Positions 35,925 to 43,587 are shown, numbered from the stretch's first letter. The stretch: DNA of 64,000 bases from DATEGZ01 sp035519535 (GCA_035519535.1 DATIWF010000154.1:1-64000); one strand, 5' to 3'. Made by a program: numbers and translations. Notes: generated by a model from the letters alone, not told the origin.

Positions 35925-36565
35925 CACACGCCCCGGGCGTCCGGGCTCCAGATGTACTTGTGCGCCTGAATCTGGAGCCGCACCGGCAGGTGGTCGTCGA
36001 GGATCCACCGCGCGAGGTCGCGAGGCGCGAGCTCGCCGTGGACCGGCGAGAAGAGGACGGCGCCGGCGCGGTCATTCAACCGGTAGCGCGAGACGACGTC
36101 CTTGGCGTAGTCGAAGTCGGCGCGGTTGGCGATCACGAACTTCACTTCGTCGGTCTTCGAGATCGCGTCGAGATTCGGCCAGTGCATCTTCGTGGACTCG
36201 CCGCTCGCGGGACATTTGACGTCGACGATGGCGACGACCTCGTCGGGCAGATCGTCGATCGGCACGTGGCCGCCCGTCTCGACGAGGACCTTGTGGCCGC
36301 GCGCGAGCAGGGCGTCAATCAGCGGGTAGACGTCCTTCTGCAGCAGCGGCTCGCCGCCCGTCAGCTCGACGAGCGGGCACCGGAACTTCTCGATGTCGGC
36401 GACGACCTCGTCGACCGACATCTTCCGCCCGCCGGTGAACGCGTACGGCGTGTCGCACCAGCGGCAGCGCAGGTCGCACGCCGTGAGGCGCACGAACACA
36501 CAGGGCTCGCCGACGTAGGTCGACTCGCCCTGGATGGACAGGTAGAGCTCGTGAACGGTCAGCAC
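35924..36565 (-). CDS. queE: 7-carboxy-7-deazaguanine synthase (radical SAM)
   Basis: Makes 7-carboxy-7-deazaguanine from 6-carboxy-tetrahydropterin. The 213-aa protein has CDLRCRWC, the CxxxCxxC iron-sulfur site, near residue 30, SIQGES at the N-terminus and ELTGGEPLLQ, the SAM-binding GGE motif, near residue 67. It is first in the queE-queC pair. No preQ1 riboswitch-like sequence is apparent upstream; the gap holds an inverted repeat shared with the divergent DUF72 gene. Confidence 0.93.
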   Translation of the reverse strand: MLTVHELYLSIQGESTYVGEPCVFVRLTACDLRCRWCDTPYAFTGGRKMSVDEVVADIEKFRCPLVELTGGEPLLQKDVYPLIDALLARGHKVLVETGGHVPIDDLPDEVVAIVDVKCPASGESTKMHWPNLDAISKTDEVKFVIANRADFDYAKDVVSRYRLNDRAGAVLFSPVHGELAPRDLARWILDDHLPVRLQIQAHKYIWSPDARGV

Positions 36566-36577
36566 CTTGGGGAATTG

Positions 36578-36667
36578 TGATCAAGTTGGAAGTCAAAAGC
36601 CAGAAGTGAGACGTTTCGGAGGGCGCTCGGCCTTCTACCTTCTGGCTTCTCACGTCAAACTTGATCA
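36578..36667. repeat. Heptamer-based inverted pair (AGAAGNN family)
   Basis: Left arm 36578-36606 and right arm 36639-36667 (29 nt each) are reverse complements with only a few mismatches (TGATCAAGTT at the outer end, AGCCAGAAG at the inner end). The pair fills the queE/DUF72 divergent gap and is related to the pair at 51357-51433. Confidence 0.88.
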
Positions 36668-36678
36668 GAATCAGCCCT

Positions 36679-37635
36679 ATGTCCGTCTACGTGGGCACCT
36701 CCGGCTGGAACTACCCCACCGGGCGCGGCACGTGGAACGGCGTGTTCTACCCGGCCGGCCGGTCGCGCGGGTTCGACGAGCTGGCCTACTACGCGGAGCA
36801 CTTCGACACGGTCGAGGTGAATTCGACGTTCTACCGCGTGCCCGAGCCCGGGCTCACGCAAGGCTGGCTGCGACGGACGCCATCGTCGTTCGTCTTCTCG
36901 GTCAAGCTCTACCAGAAGTTCACGCACCCGGACATGTACCTCGGGCGCGAGGGCGTGACCGACTGGGATCTTTCGCGCGCAGACATCGATCAGTTCCGGC
37001 ACGGGATCGAGCCGATCGCCTCAGCCGGGCGCCTCGCCGCGGTGCTCGTGCAGTTCCCGCCGAGCTTTCACGCCGAAGACGGGACGCGTGAGTACCTCGA
37101 CTGGCTGCTCGCGGCCTTCGACGACTACGCGCTCGCCGTCGAGCTGCGGCATCGCTCGTGGAGCGACGCGGCGGACGACACGCGCGCGCGGCTCGCCGCG
37201 CACGGCGCGGCGTGGACGCTCATCGACGAGCCGAAGTTCGAGAGCTCAGTGCGTCAGTCCCTGGGCCTGGGGCCTGAGGCCCGGGGCCCAGCCGCGCCGA
37301 CGGGCGCGCGCGACGGCGGGCTGACCTACATCCGCCTGCACGGGCGCAACGCCGAGAAATGGTGGGAGCACGACGCGAGCGAGGATCGCTATGACTACCT
37401 CTACTCACCCGAGGAGCTCGAGCCGTTCGCCGAGGCCGCGAAGAGAGCCGCGACGACGAGCCGGCGCGTGCTCGTGTATCTGAACAACCACTTCTCGGCA
37501 AAGGCGGTCGCGAACGCGGCGATCCTCCGGCACGAGCTCGGCCAGCCGACGCCCGGCGAGTACCGGCAGGAGATGGTCGAGCGCTATCCGGCGCTCGCCG
37601 GGATCGTCACGACGCCGGGATTGAAGTTCGAATGA
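36679..37635 (+). CDS. DUF72 family protein (TIM-barrel)
   Basis: Protein of 318 aa. GTSGWNYP at the N-terminus, FDTVEVNSTFYRVP near residue 43, VQFPPSFH near residue 122 and YIRLHGRN are DUF72 signatures. The family is a TIM-barrel of unknown biochemical role, often linked to tRNA or repair genes. A segment near residue 195 (SLGLGPEARGPAAP) is encoded by a heptamer-like array and looks inserted. The ATG at 36679 gives the family N-terminus; the start 18 bp upstream is not needed. Confidence 0.88.
   Translation: MSVYVGTSGWNYPTGRGTWNGVFYPAGRSRGFDELAYYAEHFDTVEVNSTFYRVPEPGLTQGWLRRTPSSFVFSVKLYQKFTHPDMYLGREGVTDWDLSRADIDQFRHGIEPIASAGRLAAVLVQFPPSFHAEDGTREYLDWLLAAFDDYALAVELRHRSWSDAADDTRARLAAHGAAWTLIDEPKFESSVRQSLGLGPEARGPAAPTGARDGGLTYIRLHGRNAEKWWEHDASEDRYDYLYSPEELEPFAEAAKRAATTSRRVLVYLNNHFSAKAVANAAILRHELGQPTPGEYRQEMVERYPALAGIVTTPGLKFE
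37258..37296. repeat. Heptamer-like array inside the DUF72 gene
   Basis: Five 7-bp units (CCCTGGG, CCTGGGG, CCTGAGG, CCCGGGG, CCCAGCC) lie in frame and encode a Gly/Pro/Ala loop that breaks an otherwise conserved region. Confidence 0.6.
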
Positions 37636-37684
37636 CCACCACGAAGGCCATGAAGGTCATGAAGCAGAGCCGGGATCGCCACTC

Positions 37685-38257
37685 TTACTTGATCGTCACC
37701 TGCTTCAGCACATCGCCCACCTCGAGCTTGTCAACGACCTCCATGCCCGAGGTCACCTGGCCGACGACGCAGTACTTGCCGTCGAGCGACGCGTCGGCGG
37801 CCTTCATGATGTAGAACTGGCTGTCGGCGCCGGCGGGATTGCCCGAGTGCGCCAGGCCGACGGCGCCGCGCACGTGCAGGTGCTTTCGCGAGACTTCGCT
37901 CACGCCGATCGGCGTGCCGCTGTTGCCCGTGCCCCAGATGTTCCTGAGCGAGACGTTGCGCGTCTGCGGATCGCCGATCTGGACCAGCCGCGCTTCCACG
38001 CGGTGAAAGCGCAGGCCACGGTAGAAGTTCTGCTTCACGAGCCCCACGAGGTGCGCCACGCTCTTCGGTGCGTCGGCCGCGAAGAGCGTCATCTGGAACG
38101 TGCCCTTGGTCGCCGTCTCGAAGACCAGCACGGGCGCGGCCGACGGGGGCGCCGCTTGCCGGACCTGGGCGGCAGCGATGACGCTCGCCGCAATGATCGC
38201 GATCGTCACGATCGCCGCGCGCGGCGGCCCGCTACTTCGGCGTCTCGCCTTTGACAT
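37685..38257 (-). CDS. Cyclophilin-type peptidylprolyl isomerase, exported
   Basis: Protein of 190 aa that assists folding outside the cytoplasm. An N-terminal membrane or signal segment (AIVTIAIIAASVIAAAQ) is followed by a cyclophilin fold. FHRVEARLVQIGDP near residue 83 keeps the active-site Arg, and DSQFYIMKA and GKYCVVGQVTSG match the later core strands. It is the second of two tandem cyclophilin genes, and the two coding sequences overlap by 26 bp. Confidence 0.87.
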   Translation of the reverse strand: MSKARRRSSGPPRAAIVTIAIIAASVIAAAQVRQAAPPSAAPVLVFETATKGTFQMTLFAADAPKSVAHLVGLVKQNFYRGLRFHRVEARLVQIGDPQTRNVSLRNIWGTGNSGTPIGVSEVSRKHLHVRGAVGLAHSGNPAGADSQFYIMKAADASLDGKYCVVGQVTSGMEVVDKLEVGDVLKQVTIK

Positions 38258-38795
38258 ACAGCATCTTCAGCACATCGGCGAACTCGATCTTCTCGACGAC
38301 GTCCATCCCCTTGATGACGTGGCCGATCATCGTGTACTTGCCGTTGAGGCCGGGATTGGCCACCTTGCAGATGAACATCTGGCTGTCGGCGTCCGTCTGC
38401 GTCTGCCCGGCGCGATAGGCGACGCCAACCGATCCCTTCTCGAACGGGCGCTTGCCGATTTCCGCCACGCCGATCCGCGTGCCGCTGCCACCCTCGCCCC
38501 AGATGTTCTGCTGCGCCATGTTGCGGGAATTCGGGTCGCCAATCTGGATGACGGCGGGCTGCACCCAGTGGAACCGCAGCCCGCGGTAGAAGCCGCGCCG
38601 CACGAGCGTGAGGATATGCTCGATCGACTTCGGCGCGTCCTTGTCATACAACTCGACTTCGATGGTCCCCTTGACGGTGTCGAACACGAGGACCGTGCCA
38701 GCCGCGGCCGGCTGCCCTCCTGCTCGCTGCGCGTGCGGGCCAGCGACCGCCACGACCCCGGCCAGCGCCAACGCCACCACGATCGTCCTGTGCAT
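38232..38795 (-). CDS. Cyclophilin-type isomerase paralogue with altered active site
   Basis: Protein of 187 aa with a signal peptide (IVVALALAGVVAVAG). The same domain as its neighbour is visible, but the motif reads FHWVQPAVIQIGDP, so the catalytic Arg is replaced by Trp. Activity may be reduced or changed. Start: the ATG at 38795 follows a G-rich ribosome-binding site; an upstream start at 38810 would lie inside nth. This looks like a local duplication with divergence. Confidence 0.85.
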   Translation of the reverse strand: MHRTIVVALALAGVVAVAGPHAQRAGGQPAAAGTVLVFDTVKGTIEVELYDKDAPKSIEHILTLVRRGFYRGLRFHWVQPAVIQIGDPNSRNMAQQNIWGEGGSGTRIGVAEIGKRPFEKGSVGVAYRAGQTQTDADSQMFICKVANPGLNGKYTMIGHVIKGMDVVEKIEFADVLKMLYVKGETPK

Positions 38796-38806
38796 ACGCC
38801 CCCCTC

Positions 38807-39469
38807 TCAACGCCCCACCCGTGTGACCCCGATTCTAGGACAGAGTGGGCTCACGACGCAGGCCCGGCAGCGCGGGTAGACCGGCCTGCACACATTCTGT
38901 CCCCAGGTCACGAGAAACAGGTTGACGCGCGGCCACCAGCGCCGCGGAAGCACGCGGTAAAGCGCGCGCTCGGTCTGTTCGGGCGTCCTGGTGCGCACCC
39001 AGCCGAGCCGGTTGGCGAGGCGATGGACGTGAGTGTCGACGCAGATGTTGTCCCGGCTGGCGTGCGAGAGGATCAGGACGAGATTCGCGGTCTTGCGGCC
39101 GACGCCGGGCAGCGTCAGGAGGTCCTCCATGCGATCCGGCACGCGTCCGCCCCACCGATCGACGAGCGCGCGGCAGGTCTCGCGCACGTGGCGGGCCTTG
39201 ACGCGGTAGAAGCTCACGGGATAGATCAACCGCTCGATCCGCTTGACCGGCAGGCGCAGCATGCCCGCGGGTGATCGCGCGACGCGAAACAGCCGCATCG
39301 ACGCCGCATGCGTGACCGCGTCCTTCGTCTGCGCCGACAGCATCGTCGCAATCAGCACGCGGAACGGATCCTCGCGCGTGTCGGAGCTGATCTTCTCGAC
39401 CGCGGGTTCTTCCATCGTCTGCACGGCTCGCTCGAGTCTGGCCAGGACGCGGAGGGGAGAGGACGGCAT
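38807..39469 (-). CDS. nth: Endonuclease III
   Basis: DNA glycosylase/AP lyase of 220 aa for oxidised pyrimidines. The helix-hairpin-helix is LPGVGRKTA near residue 120, with the catalytic Lys in it and the Asp in VDTHVHR. The iron-sulfur cluster Cys pattern C-x6-or-7-C-x2-C-x5-C is present at CRPVYPRCRACVVSPLC. It lies 20 bp downstream of the small Cys-rich BMC-associated gene and may be read from the same transcript. Confidence 0.92.
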   Translation of the reverse strand: MPSSPLRVLARLERAVQTMEEPAVEKISSDTREDPFRVLIATMLSAQTKDAVTHAASMRLFRVARSPAGMLRLPVKRIERLIYPVSFYRVKARHVRETCRALVDRWGGRVPDRMEDLLTLPGVGRKTANLVLILSHASRDNICVDTHVHRLANRLGWVRTRTPEQTERALYRVLPRRWWPRVNLFLVTWGQNVCRPVYPRCRACVVSPLCPRIGVTRVGR

Positions 39470-39488
39470 TTCGGGAGGGCGAATTCCC

Positions 39489-39728
39489 CTAGTGCCCGTG
39501 GGACTTGCAATACCCGCAATGGTTGCACGTCACCTCGGGCTCGATGACGCACTGGTCGCCGACGTTGATGACGGTCAGGTACTGCCCGTGGCTGGGATGG
39601 TGCGACCACGGAGCCTCGGTCGGCACGGGCGTAAAGGAAGCGGACGCGGGGGCGGACGGCGCCGCGCGGCCGCCAAGATGGCGGCGAACAGCGTCACGCA
39701 CAAGGGCGCGCAGTTCCGCGTCGTTCAT
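39489..39728 (-). CDS. Small Cys/His-rich protein with encapsulation-peptide-like N-terminus
   Basis: I do not recognise this 79-aa protein. Residues 1-20 (MNDAELRALVRDAVRRHLGG) form an amphipathic helix with the spacing and charge of N-terminal BMC encapsulation peptides. An Ala/Pro-rich linker follows (residues 21-48). The C-terminus is compact and rich in possible metal ligands: QYLTVINVGDQCVIEPEVTC, then NHCGYCKSHGH, with Cys in a C-x2-C-x2-C arrangement. It lies 30 bp after the third pentamer shell gene and is probably in the BMC operon. It is a candidate lumen protein that binds metal or an iron-sulfur cluster; the function is inferred only. Confidence 0.65.
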   Translation of the reverse strand: MNDAELRALVRDAVRRHLGGRAAPSAPASASFTPVPTEAPWSHHPSHGQYLTVINVGDQCVIEPEVTCNHCGYCKSHGH

Positions 39729-39758
39729 GTGGCCAGAGCCATGGCCCCCGTTCCAGGG

Positions 39759-40031
39759 CTATTGCGCAATCTCGACCTGATCGACGATGCCGATGATGGC
39801 CGCATCGACCGGCGCCGCCTTGCGGCGGAGCGCATCGCCCGCCGCGCGGCCCTCAATCACGATCAACACCTTCTCACCGACGCCGGCGCCGACCGAGTCG
39901 ATCGTCAGCACGGGCGTCCCGCGCGGCTTGTCATCGAGCGTGAGCGGCTGCACGAGCAGGAGCTTCGCGCTCTCCAGCTTGCGGTGCTTCTGCGTCGCGA
40001 CGAGCGTGCCGACCACACGGCCCAGCTGCAT
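39759..40031 (-). CDS. BMC pentamer shell protein (EutN/CcmL), copy 3
   Basis: BMC-P vertex protein of 90 aa. MQLGRVVGTLVATQKHRKL, then DSVGAGVGEKVLIVIEG and PVDAAIIGIVDQVEI are the EutN/CcmL signatures. Five copies close the vertices of a microcompartment shell. The ATG at 40031 has GGAGTAGGG upstream; the longer frame is not used. It lies in the four-gene shell block. Confidence 0.92.
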   Translation of the reverse strand: MQLGRVVGTLVATQKHRKLESAKLLLVQPLTLDDKPRGTPVLTIDSVGAGVGEKVLIVIEGRAAGDALRRKAAPVDAAIIGIVDQVEIAQ

Positions 40032-40039
40032 GATCGACC

Positions 40040-40306
40040 CTACTCCACATCCCACCGATCGACGATGCCGACGATGCAGGCGTCGACCGGGGTCTCGGCG
40101 GGCAGGAACGGAAACGACGCCTCACGGCCGCGCACGAAGAACACGTGCTCGCCGACGCCTGCGCCGACCGCATCGACCGCGACGAGCGTGCGTCCGGCCG
40201 GCTCGCGCGCGGGCGTCACCGGCTGCAGCACGAGCAGCTTGTGTCCCGACAGGTTCGCGTCCTTGACGCTGGCCACCACGTCGCCGATCACGCGCGCGAC
40301 CTGCAT
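40040..40306 (-). CDS. BMC pentamer shell protein (EutN/CcmL), copy 2
   Basis: BMC-P protein of 88 aa with MQVARVIGDVVASVK, then DAVGAGVGEHVFFVRG and PVDACIVGIVDRWDVE. The frame is open upstream, but that stretch overlaps the preceding shell gene; the ATG at 40306 gives the family N-terminus. It differs from copies 1 and 3 at many positions, so the three are not recent duplicates. Confidence 0.92.
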   Translation of the reverse strand: MQVARVIGDVVASVKDANLSGHKLLVLQPVTPAREPAGRTLVAVDAVGAGVGEHVFFVRGREASFPFLPAETPVDACIVGIVDRWDVE

Positions 40307-40313
40307 GCTCGTG

Positions 40314-40640
40314 CTACCGCGCCGGCGGCGTGGCCGGCGGCCGCCCGCCGACGCCGCTCGGCTCGCGCGCGGCGTCCTCGACGTCGATGTGATCAATGAC
40401 GCCGACGATCGCGGCGTCCACCGGACAGTCCTTCATCCCGGCGGCCATGCGCGCCGAGCTGCCGCTGACGATGAGCACGGTCTCGCCATACCCGGCGTCG
40501 ACCGTGTCCACGGCGACGAGATAGTTGCCGTCGGCCTTGCCCGCCGGATCGATGGGCCGGACGACCAGCAGCTTGGTGCTGACGAGGCGGTCGTCCTTGC
40601 GGGTCGCGACGACCGTGCCGACGACTTTGGCGAGCAGCAT
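40314..40640 (-). CDS. BMC pentamer shell protein (EutN/CcmL), copy 1
   Basis: BMC-P protein of 108 aa: MLLAKVVGTVVATRK, then DTVDAGYGETVLIVSG and PVDAAIVGVIDHIDVE. It carries an extra C-terminal tail of about 18 residues rich in Gly, Pro and Arg that the other two lack. GGGTAGTGG precedes the ATG. It follows BMC-H directly. Confidence 0.92.
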   Translation of the reverse strand: MLLAKVVGTVVATRKDDRLVSTKLLVVRPIDPAGKADGNYLVAVDTVDAGYGETVLIVSGSSARMAAGMKDCPVDAAIVGVIDHIDVEDAAREPSGVGGRPPATPPAR

Positions 40641-40643
40641 CCA

Positions 40644-40931
40644 CTACCCTTTGGCCGCCTTGCCAATCGGCAGGACGTCCTCGAGGTTCGCGTGCGGACG
40701 GGGGATGACGTGGACCGAGACCAGCTCGCCCACGCGGCGTGCAGCGGCGGCCCCGGCGTCGGTGGCCGCCTTGACGGCGGCCACGTCGCCGCGGACGATG
40801 GCCGTGACGTATCCGGCGCCGATCTTCTCCCACCCGACCAGGGTGACTTTCGCGGCCTTGACCATCGCGTCGGCCGCTTCGATCATCGCGACCAGACCCT
40901 TTGTCTCGACCATTCCGAGCGCCTCGCCCAT
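40644..40931 (-). CDS. BMC hexamer shell protein
   Basis: BMC-H protein of 95 aa that forms the shell facets. MGEALGMVETKGLVAMIEAADAMVKAAKV and VTAIVRGDVAAVKAATDAGA are canonical for the family, as is the C-terminal SVHVIPRPHANLEDVLP. The ATG at 40931 is preceded by GGGAGG. It is the only hexamer gene in the window, and no BMC-T trimer is present. Confidence 0.95.
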   Translation of the reverse strand: MGEALGMVETKGLVAMIEAADAMVKAAKVTLVGWEKIGAGYVTAIVRGDVAAVKAATDAGAAAARRVGELVSVHVIPRPHANLEDVLPIGKAAKG

Positions 40932-40976
40932 TGCTGCCTCCCGCACGCCCCGGCCCGCTCGCGCGCGAACGCGGGG

Positions 40977-41849
40977 TTACGCGTTCCCCCCGCCGACCAG
41001 TTGTTTGACCGCGTCGTCGATCAACGCGGAGAGTTCGGCGTATGTTAGCCGAATTTCGCCGTTCCCACCTACCGAAAGGCCGCTCGCGACGCTGGTGTCG
41101 GCCACGAGCTTCTCCCCGGGCGCCGACGGCGCGACGACGACCTGGCAGGTCGGATCGCTCGCACCGTCCGGCGTCGCCGGGTCCGGACAAATCGGCGCGG
41201 GCGCCGCGATCCCGTATGAGCCGCGCAGGCCCTGGAGGCGCGTGACTTCCTCGCGCGACAGCAGGTGCTCGCGGCCGAGCAGGCGCGCGACCAGGCTGAT
41301 GCGCGCGAAGTGCTCGATCGTCTCCATCTTGTAGTAGGCGCCGAACAGGTCCTTGCCGAGCGCGAGCGCGCCGTGGTTGGCGAGCAGGAGCCCGTCGTGC
41401 GCCCGGACGTAGGGCCGGACCGTCGTCGCGAGCTCGGTCGTGGACGGCGTCCCGTACTCCGCGATGGGAATCGCGCCGAGCGTCGTCACGACCTCGGCAA
41501 GCACGGCGCGGTCGAGCGCAATGCCCGCGACCGCGAACCCGGTGGCGAGCGGCGGGTGCGCGTGCACCACGGCGCCGACGTCCGGCCGCTCGCGATACAC
41601 GACCAGATGCATCAGCATCTCCGATGACGGCTTGCGGCCCGGCGCGGCGGAGACGACCTGGCCGTCGAGATCCGTCACGACCATCATGTCGGGCGCCATG
41701 AAGCCCTTGGACACGCTGGCCGGGGTCATGACGAGCCGATCGGGTGCGACGCGCACGCTGATGTTGCCGTCGTTCGAGGCGACGAAGCCGCGCACCCACA
41801 GGCGGCGGCCGACTTCGACGATGTCGGCGCGAAGCTGATCGAGATCCAT
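40977..41849 (-). CDS. Class II aldolase with C-terminal encapsulation-like helix
   Basis: Protein of 290 aa. Residues 1-215 form a class II (FucA-type) aldolase. SSEM supplies the Glu, VHAHPP near residue 95 supplies two zinc His ligands, and LLANHGALALG near residue 156 the third. The remaining 75 residues are a low-complexity linker ending in LTYAELSALIDDAVKQL, an amphipathic helix of the kind that targets enzymes into BMCs. In the characterised Planctomycete BMC the equivalent aldolase cleaves fuculose- or rhamnulose-1-phosphate. That activity is likely but unproven here. The start overlaps the upstream gene by 1 bp and the stop is 45 bp before BMC-H. Confidence 0.88.
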   Translation of the reverse strand: MDLDQLRADIVEVGRRLWVRGFVASNDGNISVRVAPDRLVMTPASVSKGFMAPDMMVVTDLDGQVVSAAPGRKPSSEMLMHLVVYRERPDVGAVVHAHPPLATGFAVAGIALDRAVLAEVVTTLGAIPIAEYGTPSTTELATTVRPYVRAHDGLLLANHGALALGKDLFGAYYKMETIEHFARISLVARLLGREHLLSREEVTRLQGLRGSYGIAAPAPICPDPATPDGASDPTCQVVVAPSAPGEKLVADTSVASGLSVGGNGEIRLTYAELSALIDDAVKQLVGGGNA

Positions 41850-42139
41850 TACGCGGAGTGCGCGGTCGGATTCGCCGCGAGCCAGGCGCGGCGGCAGTCG
41901 TCCGAGCAGAAGTACTGCGCGCTCGCGCCCATCCCCACGCGCAATGCGCGCGTCGCCGGGAGATACGTGCCGCAGTGCGGATCGCGCACGAGCGTGCCGC
42001 CGGATCGCTCGGCCGGGCCGGCCGCCGGCCGCGACGCCGGACGCTTCCGCGGCACGGCAATCGGCGTGAGCGCGCTCAGCACGAGGCGCACGATGAACAT
42101 GATCGCGACGACGCGGATCAGCCAGATCACAATCCGCAT
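41849..42139 (-). CDS. Small membrane protein with YHS/PP0621-like metal site
   Basis: Protein of 96 aa: an N-terminal membrane helix (VIWLIRVVAIMFIVRLVLSAL), a basic/Pro-rich linker, and DPHCGTYLP followed by YFCSDDCRRAW, a treble-clef-like Cys pattern seen in PP0621/YHS proteins. It may bind metal at the membrane. It directly follows the TPR gene (stop TAG, then ATG) and its stop overlaps the aldolase ATG, so it is in the same operon. Any link to the BMC is only positional. Confidence 0.8.
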   Translation of the reverse strand: MRIVIWLIRVVAIMFIVRLVLSALTPIAVPRKRPASRPAAGPAERSGGTLVRDPHCGTYLPATRALRVGMGASAQYFCSDDCRRAWLAANPTAHSA

Positions 42140-42790
42140 CTACCTGCCCTCCGGCGACCCGCCGCGGCCGGCGCCCGCGGCCGGCTGGCCGCCGCCGATG
42201 CCCGGGTGCGCGGACTTCAGGCCATCGAGCGCCTGCTTCGCGCGCTGGGCCTCTTCACTCCCGGGCGCGACGGCGACGACCTTTTCCCACGACGCCGCGG
42301 CGCCCGCCAGATCCTGCTTGCCGAACGCGCGGACGATGCCCTGGTTGAGCAGCGTCTTCGGATGCTTCGGATCGATCGACAGCGAGTAGTCCAGCTGCTG
42401 GAGCGCCTTGTCGACCTGATTGAGGTAGTAGTAGCAGACGCCGAGATCCGTGCTGGCGTTGATGTTCTTCGGATCGAGCTTGAGGCCGGCTTCGTACCAG
42501 GGCGCCGCCAGGTCGAACCGTTCGGCATCGAAGTACAGATCCGCGAGCTGGATGCGCACGGCCGCGTTGGTCGGCTGGGCATTCGCGGAGCGCTCGAGAT
42601 CGCTCGCGCGCTGCACGTCGAGCGGCGGCGCGGACGAGGTGGCCGGTGCGTTCGCCGACGCCGGCGCCGACGCCGTGGCGGCCGTCGCGACGGGGGCGCG
42701 TGACCCGGCCTGCTGGCTGCCGAGAATCCAGCCGATCAGCACGCCAAAGAACGTGCCGGCCATCGCGTAGACGAGCGAATCGCGCCTCAT
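42140..42790 (-). CDS. TPR-repeat membrane-anchored protein
   Basis: Protein of 216 aa with one N-terminal membrane helix (LVYAMAGTFFGVLIGWILG), an Ala/Pro-rich linker and about three TPR units (residues 80-185, for example LAAPWYEAGLKLDPKN and ALQQLDYSLSIDPKH). It probably mediates protein contacts in the periplasm. The frame is open upstream across pdxJ; the ATG at 42790 gives a proper anchor. It is 38 bp from the pdxJ stop. Confidence 0.83.
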   Translation of the reverse strand: MRRDSLVYAMAGTFFGVLIGWILGSQQAGSRAPVATAATASAPASANAPATSSAPPLDVQRASDLERSANAQPTNAAVRIQLADLYFDAERFDLAAPWYEAGLKLDPKNINASTDLGVCYYYLNQVDKALQQLDYSLSIDPKHPKTLLNQGIVRAFGKQDLAGAAASWEKVVAVAPGSEEAQRAKQALDGLKSAHPGIGGGQPAAGAGRGGSPEGR

Positions 42791-42828
42791 GAATCCAGGG
42801 CGCCGGGATCGCCCGGCGCGCCCTTCAA

Positions 42829-43578
42829 TCATACCGCCAGGGCCTGGAGGTAGTCGCGCACGGCCCGGTCGAGGCCGACCCACAGCGCGTAGCTGATGAG
42901 CGCATGGCCGATCGACACCTCGGCAAGGTGCGGGAGCGTGCGGAACAGGCGCAGGTTGTCGAGGTCGAGATCGTGGCCCGCGTTCACGCCGAGGCCGAGC
43001 GAGTGCGCCAGCTCGGCGGCGTCCACGCAGGCGGCGAAGCTCGTGCGTGCGGCCTCGCCGCCTTGCGCGTAGGCGCGCGCGAAGGGCTCCGTGTAGAGCT
43101 CCACGCGATCGGCGCCCATGCGCGCGGCCCAGCGGACCGCGGCCGCCGCGGGATCGACGAACAGGCTCACGCGCACCCCGGCCGCGCGCAGCCGTTTCAC
43201 GACGCCGCCCAGCTGCTTGTCGGACGTGTCCGCGGGCCAGCCGGCGTGGCTCGTGATCTCGCCGGGCGTCACCGGCACGAGCGTGCACTGATCGGGCCGC
43301 ACCGCGAGCACCATGTCGATGAGCCCGGGCCGCGGATCGCCCTCGATGTTGTATTCGACGGGCGATCCCGCGCGCGCCCGGTGCCGCGCGAGCGCGCCCG
43401 CAATGTCGGTCACGTCCCCCGGCCGGATGTGGCGCCCGTCCTCGCGGGGATGGACCGTGATCCCCGGCGCGCCGGCCGCCAGGCACGTCTCGACGGCAGC
43501 GACGACGCTCGGCACGGCGCCGCCGCGCGAGTTCCGTAATGTAGCGACCTTGTTGACGTTGACGGAGAGGTTAACCAT
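42829..43578 (-). CDS. pdxJ: Pyridoxine 5'-phosphate synthase
   Basis: Forms pyridoxine 5'-phosphate from deoxyxylulose 5-phosphate and 3-amino-2-oxopropyl phosphate. The TIM-barrel of 249 aa has LSVNVNKVATLRNSRGG at the start, TVHPREDGRHI near residue 42, YNIEGDP, and VNAGHDLDLDNL near residue 200, the substrate-binding His loop. It follows glmM after a repeat-filled gap and heads the run pdxJ-TPR-small membrane protein-aldolase-BMC genes on the minus strand. Confidence 0.94.
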   Translation of the reverse strand: MVNLSVNVNKVATLRNSRGGAVPSVVAAVETCLAAGAPGITVHPREDGRHIRPGDVTDIAGALARHRARAGSPVEYNIEGDPRPGLIDMVLAVRPDQCTLVPVTPGEITSHAGWPADTSDKQLGGVVKRLRAAGVRVSLFVDPAAAAVRWAARMGADRVELYTEPFARAYAQGGEAARTSFAACVDAAELAHSLGLGVNAGHDLDLDNLRLFRTLPHLAEVSIGHALISYALWVGLDRAVRDYLQALAV

Positions 43579-43587
43579 GGCGCGGCG

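Noticed and set aside
36566..36678. preQ1 riboswitch ahead of queE
   Set aside because: The gap is taken up by an inverted repeat; no preQ1 aptamer core is visible.
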